NCBI RefSeq assembly: GCF_905404315.1
Contig: NC_066273.1
Location: 13,082,001 to 13,146,000, forward strand
Source: Leptidea sinapis
Lineage: Eukaryota > Arthropoda > Insecta > Lepidoptera > Pieridae
Direction of reading: 5' to 3'
Length of the DNA: 64,000 bases
This document shows positions 38,801 to 53,800 of the stretch, piece by piece. Position 1 is the stretch's first letter. Every line of letters starts with the position of its first letter. Position numbers and translations under genes: made by a program. A model generated the notes under the pieces. The model ran no database searches. It was not told the origin of the DNA and worked only from the letters and a program-made list of their open reading frames with translations.

Positions 38801-41800
38801 CGGTTTGACAGTTATGCTGTGAAACAATTTCATTACAACAACAGGGTGCATTTTTACGAAGCAATTCTTGATGTTATGAAATATTATTGACAAATTCATA
38901 AAAAACATTATCTTATTTATTATATACAGAACAACGTCTGTCGGGTCAGCTAGTATTATATATAATATTTGGTAGTCGTCTGTTATCATATAATGCAAAA
39001 CGATAGTTAGATATGAATCTTCATTACTAGTTCAAAATACAGTGTCCTAGAAATAGGTTTTTGAAGACACATAGTTCTTTGTCTACACTATTATTTAGTG
39101 ATAATACTTATAGTAAATGTTATACTTACAGACCAAATGCTACCATTGAATACTAAGTCTACACCCATTATGGATGATGATTACATTCTCGGGGAATGTA
39201 TTGAGTACGAAAAGGACTACGAAGAAGAAGGAGCCGAAGTTATTGATGACACTCTTCCCAGTAATGAGGCAAGCTAACATATTCCTTTTCTGTTTGTTTT
39301 ATGAAACTATTTAAGTTGAGTGAGTTGAGAGAGAAAAAATGTTGCTGCTGATAAATTATTTGAGCACAGAACCTGTACGGTGATTCCCGGGCTTAGATTT
39401 CAATATCGTTTTTGCAAGCTCTTTTTGTTTTTCGTAATCTATTTTTGGTACTCTCCGTTCAGTTAATTCTAAATATAGGCTGACATTATTATTTTATTAT
39501 TTTTGTTTCAGCTCGACGTCATGTTTAGTGATAGCCCAGGTAACTATTGATTCTCGTAACACTAATATCCAAAAAAGTAAATAAAAAAAAAGCGTGGAAA
39601 ATCTTAAAAAATCCCAAATACATTAGTAATTTATTATCCGTATTGACGATGGGTATCCTTACGCTTTGTATCTTTAAACGCAAAGCCCAACACCGATTTT
39701 GCGAATTTTCTGGTGGTGCACAAGAACTGCCAGTATACAAAAGACAAATAATTACACATACATTACACAATAACGACCGTTCCCAATATACTATCTACAG
39801 ATAGAGATAAATTACTACCTTCTACTGTCAGTAACTAGCTGTCAATAATGTGAAGCTGTCCCAATATACCCGATAAGTCAGTCTTATCGCCAGTTCACTG
39901 TTGCAATTTCCATAAAAACTTATTTTTTTTTTTAATTTTCATAAAAGCTATACGTCGTCCCATTGACAGACAGCGTGTAGGGATAAGATGAGTTACCATC
40001 GATAAGTTTATTGAGACAGAAAAGTCACCAGTAGTTCTGATTTTAATCTCATGAACGCCACAACCGGAGATAGGCTGAATATTTGGAATGGCCGTTAGGC
40101 AACCACTGCCTGTAATATTTGTAAAGTAGTTTGCAGCAAGAGTCACCATGAAAAATTATAAAAGATTCTAGAATTTTTGGTAAAACATGCATTAAAAGTC
40201 CTCAACTCCTTAATAATTTAATAACTTCATAAGACGAGGCATACGTAATCCGAAACTTTAGATAAAGAATTGTTGTGAAATGATACTATAAAAACTGCCA
40301 CAGGTAACTGCATATCTCTTTTTTCAGTTCTAGAAGGCTCTGGTGGCTGGACCGCTTTCACTGAAATTGAATCAGAATTTACTACTGAAGAAGGCTCTGG
40401 TGCAGGTATTTTTTTTGTTAATCTATATATATAAGAGATTTCCACGTATATAGTCACTCATCACGATATTTCTGGAACCATAAGCCGTAGAGACTTCAAA
40501 TTTGGTAGGAATATTCCATTCGCCGAGTAGAGGTCAGCTAAGATTTCGGAATTTCGGATTTTTCGAAATTCCACCCGCAAGAGTTTTTTTTTATTATGAA
40601 CAGAACAACGTCTGTCGGGTCAGCTAGTTACATATAAATTATAGGATAATTTTCCACAGTTATAGGATACCAATGTTATTAAGCTTGTGTGTTGAATAGG
40701 ATAGGATCAAAGGGTCCACTAAAACGAGACCATAAATTTCATTAGCCAAACAAATGTTAGACATCTTTAAAAGAATTGTTTTTAAGTTTCGCAAATACGT
40801 AATTGACATAAAAACTGTAATTATATTCTCTCTTATTTTAAAAATTGTTGGATATAGTTTTTTTGTTCTTACATTATATGATCCGTTTTCAGATATAAGT
40901 GTAACGGAGGTAATGGTAACTCTTAGCGAATTCACAACAGATACTAAAACAGATGAATCTACTGATATCACTATAGCATCGACAACTTTAACAAATACCA
41001 ATAAACCTTCTGAACACACTACAGAAACCGAAACAAACACCGACGAAACTACCGAAAGTACTGAAGAATCCACAACTGTAACAAACACAAACAATAATGC
41101 TGAAAGCACTATTTATTCATCAACTACTGACATTGCAACTAAGAGTACGATTGATTCCACCACTGGAACAAATATTGTACAATATAGTGAAAGTACGACC
41201 GGAACAAATACAGATAATGTAACAGAAATTAATTTAGATTCAACAACTGAAACAATTACTGATGAATCTACTGAAAGTAGTGTAGAACCCACAACTGGAA
41301 CAAATATTGAAATTACTATAGTTTCAACAACTGAAACAAATACTGATGAATTTTCTGATAGTACTGTAGAAACAACTACAGATACTGCTACTGATACTAC
41401 TTTAGAATCTACGACTACAACAAATAATGACAATGGAACTGAAAGTACTATAGATTCAACAACTGAAACTAATACTGATGAAACAACTGAAAGTACTGTA
41501 GAAACAACAACAGATAATACTACTGAAATAAGTATAGAATCTACCACCGGAACTAACAATGACAATGAAACTGAAAGTACTATAGATTCGACTACAGCAA
41601 CAAATACTGGCGAATCCTTCGAAAGTACCATAGAATCTACAACTGGTACAAATACTGACGAATCTTATGAAAGTACTATAGAATCTACAACAGGAACAAA
41701 TGGAGAAAATGCTTCTGAAAGTACTTTCGAATCGACGACAGGAACAAATACTGACAATGGAACTGAAAGTACAATAGAATCCACTACTTAAACGAGTACA

Positions 41801-44800
41801 GATAGTACTATTGATAGTACTATTAAATTCACAACTGGAGCAAATACCGACGATGAAACTGAAAGCAGTTTAGACAGCACAACTGGAACAAATACTGACA
41901 AATCATCTCAAAGTACTGTAGAATCTACAACAGACAGCTCTACTGAAACAACTATAGAATCTACAACGGGAATGAATACGGATGAATCTACAAGTGGCAC
42001 AACTGATGTAGGTCTTCAGACTGGTAGCACAGAAATAGGTGTGTATTTTATAGTAGGTAATTAGTACATAAGTTATTCTTCCATAATATATTTATTCCTA
42101 CACACTTAAGAGTTCTTTAGCTTGGGTATTCATCCACCTGATTTCTGTAGACGAAGTATTGATTGACTATTGAGAAGCTCTACATAAATATTTCTTTAGA
42201 TTATTGACCAACGAACTTGTGGGTAACCTGATGGCCACAATAATAACCCATAATACCAATATATTTGGATGACTTTCTAAAGTACACGTATTTCACCTTT
42301 CAAGAGGAAAAGTCTCCAAGTAACATTGACTCACCATATCAATGTTTGATTAAGATTATGCAAAAGCATAGCAAAATGACCTTCCGCAAACAAACGCGAT
42401 CCAATTCCACTTTTATGAAATTTTAGTAGTTATGGTGAGTCAAGCAAGGCATGTTTCAAGTGATTGATGAAAATCCATAACTTTATTGCACTGTGAATGA
42501 GCTCGTCGCCAAATACGTGACATACGATGTTATGTCTAAGTAAACAAGTAATTTTGTTAGCCATGGCGCTCTTCAAGCCGAAAGATAACTAATAGTGCTC
42601 GGGAGAAAAGGGGGCAAGTACTATTGCAAATTAATACGAATTACAAGTCGTATATATTCAGCACCATAATTTATTCGTGCAATGAGACTCACTTTGTTGG
42701 ACCGATAATATTGAATTGAAATTCTATATTGTTATACCTTATTAATCGTGTGTTGTATTCTGTCTGTATCTTTTTGTTATAACCTCCTTTTACCACTCAC
42801 ATTATTTTACTAAAATTATTTACGATAACAGGAACAGAAATAGTCTCGACAACAGATGCTGGGTTCAGTTCGACTGAAAGCTCTACTATAACAGAAGCTG
42901 AAACAACACAGACTGGAACCAGTGAATATGCTGAAACATCTTCCACCGAATCTAACGAACCAACATCATTAACGCAAGAAAGTACTACTGAAGGTAAATA
43001 AATCAAATAAATACTATAATTCTTTCTAAAATTCATAAATCAAAGGATTATATGGCGGCCAAAACTTGGTTGTGTTTGCCTAGTCTGACGGCCAATCAGC
43101 ATGTCCTAAATTTTTAGATCCATAGAAGCAATTTTTAAGAAGACACGCGTAGCATCGAATATTGGGATTATATTTAATAGGTAATATTTTGAAGAGAACG
43201 GGTTTGATTTTCTGTGTGTTTTATAGATTACTCAAAACTACTTAACCGATTTTATGAATATTATCTGCAGTGATTAATATAGGCTACATTTATTTCTAAA
43301 ATTTGACACTTTCTATTTGTTCTTCGAAAGTTTCTTCAATTGGGCAGTCATTATTGGACGTGCACTGCAAAAGCTATATGGGGCTTGGCTATATAATATT
43401 AAAGAGATTCTTTGAAGTTCAAAATAGTTCAGGTTGCTCAAAAAATATTATATGCCAATCCAATTGACACTTTGTTACATTTATTACATTTAAAACATAT
43501 TTACTTTTATATACTTCAACAGAATATACGTAATATTAATTAAATAGAGACAAATAAGGTTTTCGATGTAATTTAAGTCGCTAATAAGGTTGAGATATAA
43601 GTAAGCTGACATTTGAACAAACGTATTACACAACAAAATTAAGTGGTACTTAGATTTACTTTTTCTAATAGTATCTAAATATATCTATAATATCTGTAAT
43701 AATGTTTGGAGATATTCATTTTTATTTTAATTATTTCTGATGTTAAATAAAAAAAAATACAAAAAAAAAACAACGGACTTCAAAAAACACTTTTCTAAAA
43801 CAATAAATGTAATATGCACTAAAAACAAAAAAAAATATTGCGTATTTTTATAGAATCTAATTAATTAATCTAATTCTAGTCACAATTATTGTTATTCTTG
43901 AAATCGGTGTCCTCCCGCCGCCTTGTCACGTTGTGCGTGCCACACAAGCATATCTCACCTACAGCTATGTATATATGTAGTTACAAACCTACCTTGGCTG
44001 ACATCCACTCCAACATATCAAACGACAACAATTTAAATTATTGTTATTTTTTGACTTTTAGTGTACACACTAATAATTTGTCTAAATATATTGTGTAGAC
44101 CTACTAAACTTTGCAATGCAGTAATGAACGTAAGCTAATGATTACAGACAATAGAAATTCGTTAATTTGCATCTTAGAATTGAAGAGTTTCGTTACTTTG
44201 TCATGGATTCCATGACAAAGTAACGAAACTGATTCCATTCCAAACTCTCACCAAACGACCTTTGAAGTATGTATATCCTTTCCAATAAATAATAATCATC
44301 AAAATCGGTTCGCGCGATATTGAATTATTCGTCCATTTATCGCGCACATACTTTTAGCAAATGGTATTCTAATGGATGCCATTGTCAGATCTAGACCAAA
44401 TTACAATTGGACCACACGGGAAGCACCAGCTTTCAAAAAAAGAATAATAAAAATCGGTACACACAGTCGAAAGATCTCAGGTAACAGACATAAAAAAACA
44501 TACTGACGAATTGAGAACCTCCTCCTTTTTGAAGTTGGTTAAAAAGCCACCAATAGTCATCATAATATGGATAGTTAATATCTAATAGAAAATCGTGTTT
44601 AAATGGTAATTTTATGTTTTAGCTCAATTGGACTGGAAATCAACTGTGGAAGTATACACTCAACGGCAGAAATGTAAGATTAGGCGTAAGATCGCTAAAT
44701 GCACGGATATTCGGATATATCCGTACGGATGCTGTCCTGACAAACGAACACCTGCGAAGGGGCCTTTCGATCTAGGTATTGGTCTTTATTTAAATATTAC

Positions 44801-47800
44801 TTTTTCACTTCTTTTTGTTCTTTCTTAACTAATAAATAGAGAATTGAATCATGGATGTTCCATTAACTGAATTATAATCAGCAACCGATTGCTGACAAAT
44901 GGACTCAGTATCTACTATCTTAAAATTTCCTACTATGCAAGACGAAACTGAAATATGAATATGATTTATCTCCAAATAGAAATAAATTAAAAGGTGTACT
45001 TTATAGGCACTTCCCAATAAACTATCTACAGATAGAGATAAGTTACTATCTTATACTGTAAGTAATTAGCTGCCAGTAATCTGAAGCTGTCCCAATATAT
45101 CCGATAAGTCATTCTTATTGCCAATTCACTATTGCAATTTCCATACAAACTTCTATCCCTGGTAAGCTATACGTCGTCCCATTGACAGACAGCGTGTACG
45201 GATAAGATGAGTTAACGTCGATAAGTTTATTGGGACAGAAAAGTCAACGATAGTTACGATTTTTTATCTCAAGGAGATATTGGAATATTGGGAAAGGCCG
45301 TAAGTCAACGATCTGGGCACGCAATAAAAAAAATGAATGCAACAGCTACAAAAAATAAAAGTTTACTTTTGTTGTAAGGTTGTAAGAACATTACGACGTG
45401 CGCTGACACAAAGTACGGTTGCTGTCCCGACGGTGTATCACCAGCTCTGGATGATAAAGGAGCGGGCTGTCCTGTCACACCCTGTAACGAGACGCTCTAC
45501 GGCTGCTGCAAGTCTGACAACATTACTGTTGCTACTGGAAATGATGATGAAGGATGTCCCGTAATACCAGCCTGCAAGACTACAGAGTAATTTAACTAAA
45601 TAGTAACAAATATTTAATGGAGTTTCAACAATTTCAAAATATTCGTTTAATTTTGTGTAAATGTGTATTTTCGAAATCTTAGGGTATCCCATGTGCTGGC
45701 CATCTCTGCTTGGTCACGTTCTTCGGTTTTGAAGGTCCTGTCCGTAATTCAAGGATTTCGTTAGGTTACTTCTTTATTGCGGTCGTAAGTGGTAGGCTAA
45801 TAATTGTCAGATTGAAGATCTGGTCCGACATGCGGCTAGGTGATCGTCGGCGTGGTCTTCTGCTTTCCACCTTGCCTATTACTATCAACTTGTCTAAATT
45901 ACTCGAAAGGCGTCGGTCTAAGTGGTAAAAATACCCCAAGAACTTTTGATAGCAAATTGTGAACAATCTAGTGCCCATGCGAAGTTACTCCTCCGAGGTA
46001 TCCTTCTCCAACACCACATCTCAAACGCCTCAGGGTTTTTCTTTTCTGCCGCTCGGTGCTGCTCATATGAAAATAGAAGTTCTTTCTCAGCTTTAGTCAC
46101 GGATCATCGCTGTTGGTATCGACTAGTCGACGAAACTGATTTAAATAAAAAAAATCATAATGTCTCACGAAAGCGAATCTTACACAAATAATGAGGTCAA
46201 GCTTAGAGCTTGACCTCATTATTTAAATTATATATTATTTTATTGAGATTAATGCATCCAATATACGATATTTTATATTTATGCATTTAATTCTTTATTA
46301 TTTTTCATGAAATAATTTATATTATTCAAACACGACTCATATATTTGATGCAGCACCTTACAACCAAATTTGTTATGTATATTACAGCGATTGTAAAATA
46401 CTCTATTTGATTGAAAGAAGTGGCCGTTGAGTTTCTTATTATGTTGTTCTCACGAGCGCAACTTTTTACGAACATATAGCAAATTCAGTAATTTAGAAGA
46501 AATATTTATAGTGACGATTCAGAAGCGCTTAGTTTAAGCCTGAAGGTTATTTGACTTTGACTTGACTTTAAAGAAAGATTTAATAATTTAATTCTCGGAT
46601 TAGTTACCCTAAATTTAATAAATTTGAATATTACTTATAATGTCATCACCAAAATTTCTTTTTTCAGATTTGGCTGTTGCGAAAATGAGACCATTTCCGC
46701 TTCAGGACCTAACAAGCAAGGATGTCCTGAAACAGGTATGTAAACGTCTATTACTTAAACAAGAACATAATATTATATTCAACAACGATTGAATCTGTAC
46801 AGACAATATGTACACAAAAACCCAACTAATTATATACTCTATAACCAAGCTATCAATTGGTGAAAACGACATGAAAATTGGTGTAATAGTTTTTGAATTT
46901 ATCGCTAACAGTTTTATAATAAAATGTAGTGATAAATAATACTTTATTTTGTTCTAGAAGTAACAACGACAGAAGGTACTACAGAGTATTCAGAGAGTTC
47001 CACCACATCGACAGGTATTTATTATCTTTATAAGTTAATACCTACAGATAAAAGATTACTGGTAGCTTTTATGAGAAAATATGACGAGACGAGTTTAGCG
47101 CCTCTTAGAATTCTTGATTGAACTCGATATTCTGACTACGCAATATACCTCTTCACTTTGACACATAAATAACGGTACAAGAATTTTATGATTGTTTTGA
47201 CCCCTCCCCCGTCATAGCTGGTCATATTTGTAAGACCCTCCCTTACTTAGTGTGATGTTAGATATTTCGCAATTATACATTTAATTTAAATAATACTATG
47301 ATTTATAAACGTTATTGTTATGTAACATACTCATAACATATTATTTTTTTCAGAAACCCTTACAACAGACAGTTCGACAAGCTTCACAGGTATGTTAATA
47401 TTTGAATTTTGTAACAAACTCCAACGCTGTTCTGTCAATAGAAAAAAACCGGTTGGTATGTATTCTATGTAGGTATTCGGGAATAATGTAGTCTAAAGGC
47501 ATCAGGCAAGGAGTAAAATGAAATAACGACATATGACATATTATAAAATCATTCAGAAAAACAACGTATTTCTGAATGATTTTATAATATGTCGTAATAA
47601 AATGCTAAGGATTAATGTCGTATTTGTGTAAAAAGCTATTATATTATTCTACCTACTAAGCTAGAGGTCCCGGGTTCGAATCCCGGTAGGTGCAAGCATT
47701 TATATGATGAATATAGATGTTTGTTTCCGAGTCATGGATGTTTAAATGTATTTATGTATGTTTAAGTAAGTATATTATATTAAATATATCATCGGCGCCG

Positions 47801-50800
47801 CTGGTTCCCGAGAGGGAGAGTAGGTTCGAACCCTCCCTCTCGGGAACTGACAATTGTTTTTTTTTTTTTACATTATAATTTTTAAGGATAAGTAAAACAT
47901 ATTATATATAATTTGTTGGTGTCATTTCTAATATACTAGAAACTATCAAAATCTAAACTTCGGAAATATATTATGGTGCTCTGAGAAGAAGCGGCGCAAG
48001 AAACTCTCCCAGCATTCTTCTTTTTTGCGCTCTTTTTAATAAAATATGTAACAATATTGTACTGTAATTGTTATTGCTATAAAATAAATAAAACATTTAA
48101 TTTTTTTATAGATAATGCCTGAACACTGGCAGGTACTTTATTATAAAAGTGTATTCATTTACCCTTATATATGTATTTTATACATATGTATTTCTAATGT
48201 TATTATATGTTATTTTGTGAAAAATGTTTCACTTGCATTATGGTTTCCTCCTCCTCCTCCTCGCGTCGGTTTCCTCAGTGCTGAGGGTCGTGATCATCTC
48301 GACAGAGTACTTTGTTGCGTATTATTTGCCGCCATCTGCCCAAAAAAGTTTAACTTTAAAGTTTATTCTATATCACCTTCAATTATTTTTTATATTATTT
48401 CCTTAGACCTAGAAGCCGAGACTACAACAGTGGTCTACACCGAAAGTACAACAGGTATTTAAAAATATTTTTATGTATAATACAGTTTTATAAGATTTCA
48501 CAGAACTTATATTCTTGAAACTAATATAATATATAAAAATACGAAAGAAATAAAGTTAATTACCACAAAAATTTACTATAAGAATTAAGTCATCGTCAAA
48601 ACACGCATTCAACTCTCAAAAATGCATTTTATTTGTATAATAATTTTAAAATGTTAATTAAATTTTAAAATTATTTTTCTACCTAGCCTACCAGTTATAG
48701 GCTCCTTTGTACTGGATGCAGGTTAGATTATGGGTACCACAACGGCGCGTATTCCTGCCGTGAAGCAGTAATGTGTAAAAATTACTGTTTCGGTCTGAAG
48801 GGTGCCGTAACTAGTGAAATTACTGGGTAAATGAGTCCAGGACCTAACGGCCAGGGATGTCCATGCAGTATATCTGAATTTGGCTGTTGTCCTGATAATG
48901 TCACAGCAGGTAATACATCACTTCATCATCATTATTTTTTGTTTTAATGGAAAAGGAGAACAAACGAGCGTACGGGCCACCTGGTGTTAAGTGATCACCG
49001 CCGCCCACATTCTCTTGCAACACCAGAGGAATCACAGGAGCGTTGCCCGCCTTTAAGGAAGGTGTACGCGCTTTTTTTGAAGGTACCCATTTCGTATCGT
49101 TCCGGAAACACCGCATAGGGAAGTTCATTCCATAGCTTTGTAGAACGTGGAAGAAAGATCCTTGAAAACCACACTGTGGAGGACAGCCACACAACCAGAT
49201 GGTGGGGATGATATCCTAACTTGTGCCGTGTCGTGGGAAGGTGAAATTCGGCGGCAGGAATAAGGTGAAATAGCTCTTCGGAACACTCCCCACGATAAAT
49301 ACGGTAGATGACACACAGTGAAACGATATCTCTACGCAACGCCAAGTGATCCAGCAGTTCACAGAGCACTGGGTCCCCGACAATTCGAGCTGCTCTGCGT
49401 TACATGCGGTCAAATGGATCGAGCTGATACTGGGGGTGCGCCAGACCCGTGATGACAGCAATAATTATTTCAGCCGGAAGACGTCCACTGATCGATCCTA
49501 TCCATATCTCATCCAACCTTTTCCGGTGATCTTGACCAGATCGTCGATTACATAACTCTATTCGGTTCATTATTGACCACAAATTATTTTTCCGCTTTTG
49601 CAGATATATTTAAGATTTTGTACCGAAATAGTTCTAATGAGAAGCCCTGCTCCACTGTCAAACTGTCTGCTAACAGTAGTAATTTTTCACAGTGTGTATT
49701 GCTGTGACGATACCATAATGATAGACTCACCAAAACAATAAGTATATTGTTAACTCCATAAAGAATAGATCAAAACACAACTATGTAATTTTCGCCTGTC
49801 CCTTGCAAACCGACCATTTGTGACACCGTAGACTTAAAAGTGGTAACCGTAGTATTGCAAATATAACAATCCAAGGAAGCCAGATAGACTGGCGCCATAA
49901 CGCGTTACGTTACAGCGAAAGTTATCACTTCAACAATGATGATAGTAGTTATTTCAAATTTAATATTAATTTTAGCTATAGGTCCAAATCTAAAAGGCTG
50001 TGGATGCATCACGTCTAAGTTTGGATGTTGTTTGGACAGTGACACTCCTGCGCATGGACCGGACCTGGAGGGCTGTTGTGCGCAGTCTCCGTTTGGATGT
50101 TGCCCCGACAACTACAAGGCAGCTGAAGGACCACATCTTGAAGGTTTGAACTTGGCATAAAGGCATAATAGGCATTTATTTTCTCAAATTTTATTCCTTT
50201 AGAATTCTTTTTGTTATCTTCTCTTATTTGAGAGAAAAGAAGCGGCGCAAGAATTATCCCAGCATTCTTTTTTGTGCTCTCTTATTAAAATATGCAATAT
50301 TTGATGAATACATCGTACAGATGTTATACAGCGTAAAGATCTCGGTTGGCAGGTAAGGTGCATATGAAGTTGGCAACGTTACCTCTCTGTATGGTCAATC
50401 TTATCCTGTGACAGAGGTACGTACCAGACCTTGGGTCACCTGTCAAATCGGTTAAACGCTTGAATACCTCTGCTATGAGTTTTTGTACCGATGAAGCCCA
50501 AGGACCCATCGTCTCCACCCCAAAGGTAACAAATATGTATCCATCACCGAGTGATGCATATTTCCTCCGCCTTTGATTTTCGGAATAGATAAAAAACAGA
50601 ATAACTTATTTTTGAACTTGATATTTCGTTAAAGATTCAGGGAACTGTTGGATGATATGTACATGACACTTTTTTCAAGGCCGTCAAAGGTTTTACTTAA
50701 TATATTTATATGGAACTTATTGAAAGAACTATCAGATACTACCAACATCAGAAAGATGTAGAGGACATTTTTATTTTACATTTTGGTTCCCTTATTTCAA

Positions 50801-53800
50801 ATTATATGTATGTATAAAGTCTTGTTTTTTATTCAAAAAGTTTTTTTTCTAAAATGATACTCATACGTGACGCCTCAAGGGTTCAGAAAACACCAGTATA
50901 GTCCGCGAATAATTTATTACCATCCAATTGTCAGTAAAACTACTTGGGAGACATTTATACACATCACCAATAATTAAATTATTATCACACTCAATTTTCT
51001 ACAATAATGTTCAATCACTGAATGTAGAAATAAAGTACGACTCAATATTACACCCCTAAGTAGCAAATAATGTTAAACAATGTTGTTTCAACAAACAAAA
51101 AATAATAAACAAGGAAATTAGGTTGTTTATGTAAGAGCAAATTAAGTTATACTCGACCTTAATGTGCAAGACATAAGGTCGAGATTGTCTCACGCCGGTA
51201 AGTAATAGGTACGAAGGAATTTTCTGACTCTTTCGTAACATAAAACTAAATTTCAGGATGCAGTTGCCAGACAGCCCACTTTGGCTGCTGTCCGGACAAC
51301 GTCACCATCGCACGAGGTCCCAATAACGAGGGTTGTGGATGTCATTACACCGAGTATGGATGCTGTCCTGATAGGTAATTTGTTTCTAAAATAAATTTCT
51401 TAAGGACTCTATAGGAGATCAAATGAAATACGTTATAATTTTTAAAACTTTAAACAAAAATTTGGTTGTATGATGTAGCTCTCTCTTTGTCTAGTATTTA
51501 GAATAGTATGAAATAATATTATTTTTACTAACCCAATGAAGCAGGATTTTTATATTTACAGTATTTTATCATGCTAAAAAAAATCTTAACGTGTCTCTAT
51601 TTTAATTTATTCTGGCGAGCTAGATCCATAGTGGATAATTATTTTGAATTAAAATTTACGTTATTGTATAGTCTAATAAATTTTTCAGACTCTAAAGATG
51701 ATTGACAAAATTATTGGGGATTTGTTTATTTGAAAAATAATTTTTAAACAAATAACTAAATAAAATAAAAGGTCGCTCGATGTTCAGTGAAGTCAGTCTC
51801 ATTTATATAAAATGAAATTGTGTTTTTTTTAATGAAAATAAGGGACGAGTACGTTCAGCTGATGGTAATACGCCCTGCCAATTACAATGCAGTGCCGCTG
51901 AGGATTCTTGAAAAACCACAAAAAATCTGAGCGGCAATACAACTGCGCTCGTCATCTTGAGACATAAGATGTTAAGTCTCATTTGCCCAGTAATTTCACT
52001 AGCTACGGCACCCTTCAGACCGCAACACAGTAATGTTTACACATTACTACTTCACGGCAGAAATAGGCGCCGTTGTGGTACTCATTATCTAGCCGGAATC
52101 CTGTGTAAAGGAGCCTCCCACTGGTAGATTAGACTAGTAATTATTTTTGTCCTATGTATCCTCTCAAATGCTTGGAAGTGGGCCTTTTACTGTATTTTAA
52201 AATGCTTTCATGTTATTTTCTAACTTACAGTATGCCATAAATCTGCATTAAAACGTACACAAAAGTTAGCATACCTACGTCATACTTTGTAATTGTACTT
52301 TGTGAGAATAATCTATTTTCCTACCCCCTTATTCATAATGGTCCGCTAACTTTAAACAGCCGCTAAGGAGTGTTTTTCTTATTCTGACTTAGGTCAAAAG
52401 AAGAAGACAGAGTGAGAATTAGCAATGCTTGAAGTTAGCAGACTATTATGAATAAGGGGGCTAATCTATATCTAAGCTATTACGTAAATTTTTTCGTGAT
52501 ACATACCTATAATTGTATAGGTATGTGTCATCGGAGACCTTTCCGCTCAATAACCCTATCTTAATTTGAATACAAAAAATATATTGGTACTTTCAATTTG
52601 TATCATTATGAGTTATGACGTTTGGTTCTTTTATTTTTAGCCATCTTTGCGAGATTTTTACAAAATTGTTCCTTCAGAAAAGTAGAATAGCACGAGGAAT
52701 AAATCATTTTAATGATTTTTGCTTCGTTAGGCCAAAGAAGTATAACTACTTGCGTGCATACATAAGTACACACACCCTTTTTTTTTCGTTTACCAGACAT
52801 ACAGCAGCGACTGGATATAACTATGAAGGCTGTGGCTGCCACACGTATCAATTCGGGTGCTGTCCTGACGGTGTGACGATATCCAGTGGCCCCGGTCTCG
52901 CGGGCTGTCTCTGCCAGCATTCTCCATTCAAATGTTGTGGTGATGAAGTCACAGCGGCTACTGGACCGGATGGAGCAGGATGTAACTGCGCGAACAGTAA
53001 ATATGGCTGTTGTCCTGATGGAACTACTGCTGCAGCAGGGCCGAAATTCCTGAACTGTACAAATATACCGATAAATAGACAAGGTAATGCTACAAATGTA
53101 AGAAGGGTGTTGAGTAGAGAGTTCGCTTTATTGTGTGTCTTCTACCGCATTTATATATAAGCACAATAGTATAGTCATGCCATAAGGCTTGGTACAATAA
53201 AATAATTCAACCAACTTATATACACATTCAATTCACACAAAATATTACCTTAATCTTAAATACAAAAATAAAAGAAAAAACATAAGTTTTTTCTATGGGA
53301 GAGGAGGACAAGTGCGTCACTTGTTGTTTTTTTATCACCGCGAGCCATTCCTGTTGTAACAAGAGAAGAATCACAGGAGCGTTGCCAGCCCTTTACTTAA
53401 CTTTACACGCTTTTTCTTAAGGTACGCTTTACGCTACACATCCAGATAGTGGGGATGATATCTTAATATTCTTTTTCTATCTCGCTGTATATCCGTTAGA
53501 GATTTTCTTCTCTCTTGCATTACATAGATTTTTCTATGAATTAAATTTGATAAAATAACCAACGCAAGAGAAAAATAGTTGTTTTGTTTATAATATTACT
53601 TGTATAATATAAGGAGACTTATTTTTTCAAATTATTACAGAGGCTTGTAGTCTGCCGAAGGACAGCGGCGAGTATAACACTAACGTCATAGACCGTGCAG
53701 TCGTCACAACTAAGAAGTGGTACTATGACATGACGTACGGTGGATGCGCACCTTTCTGGTACTTGGGCTTCAAGGGCAATGCCAACAGGTTCTCAACACA

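Noticed and set aside
40754..40892. Hydrophobic N-terminal extension before the mucin repeats (MLDIFKRIVFKF start)
   Set aside because: It is intron sequence. A good acceptor (TTTTCAG) at 40892 and phase fit define the exon start. A separate membrane mucin is possible but unsupported.
41113..41631. 172-codon minus-strand Val/Ser-rich frame
   Set aside because: Antisense shadow of the Thr/Ser-rich papilin exon.
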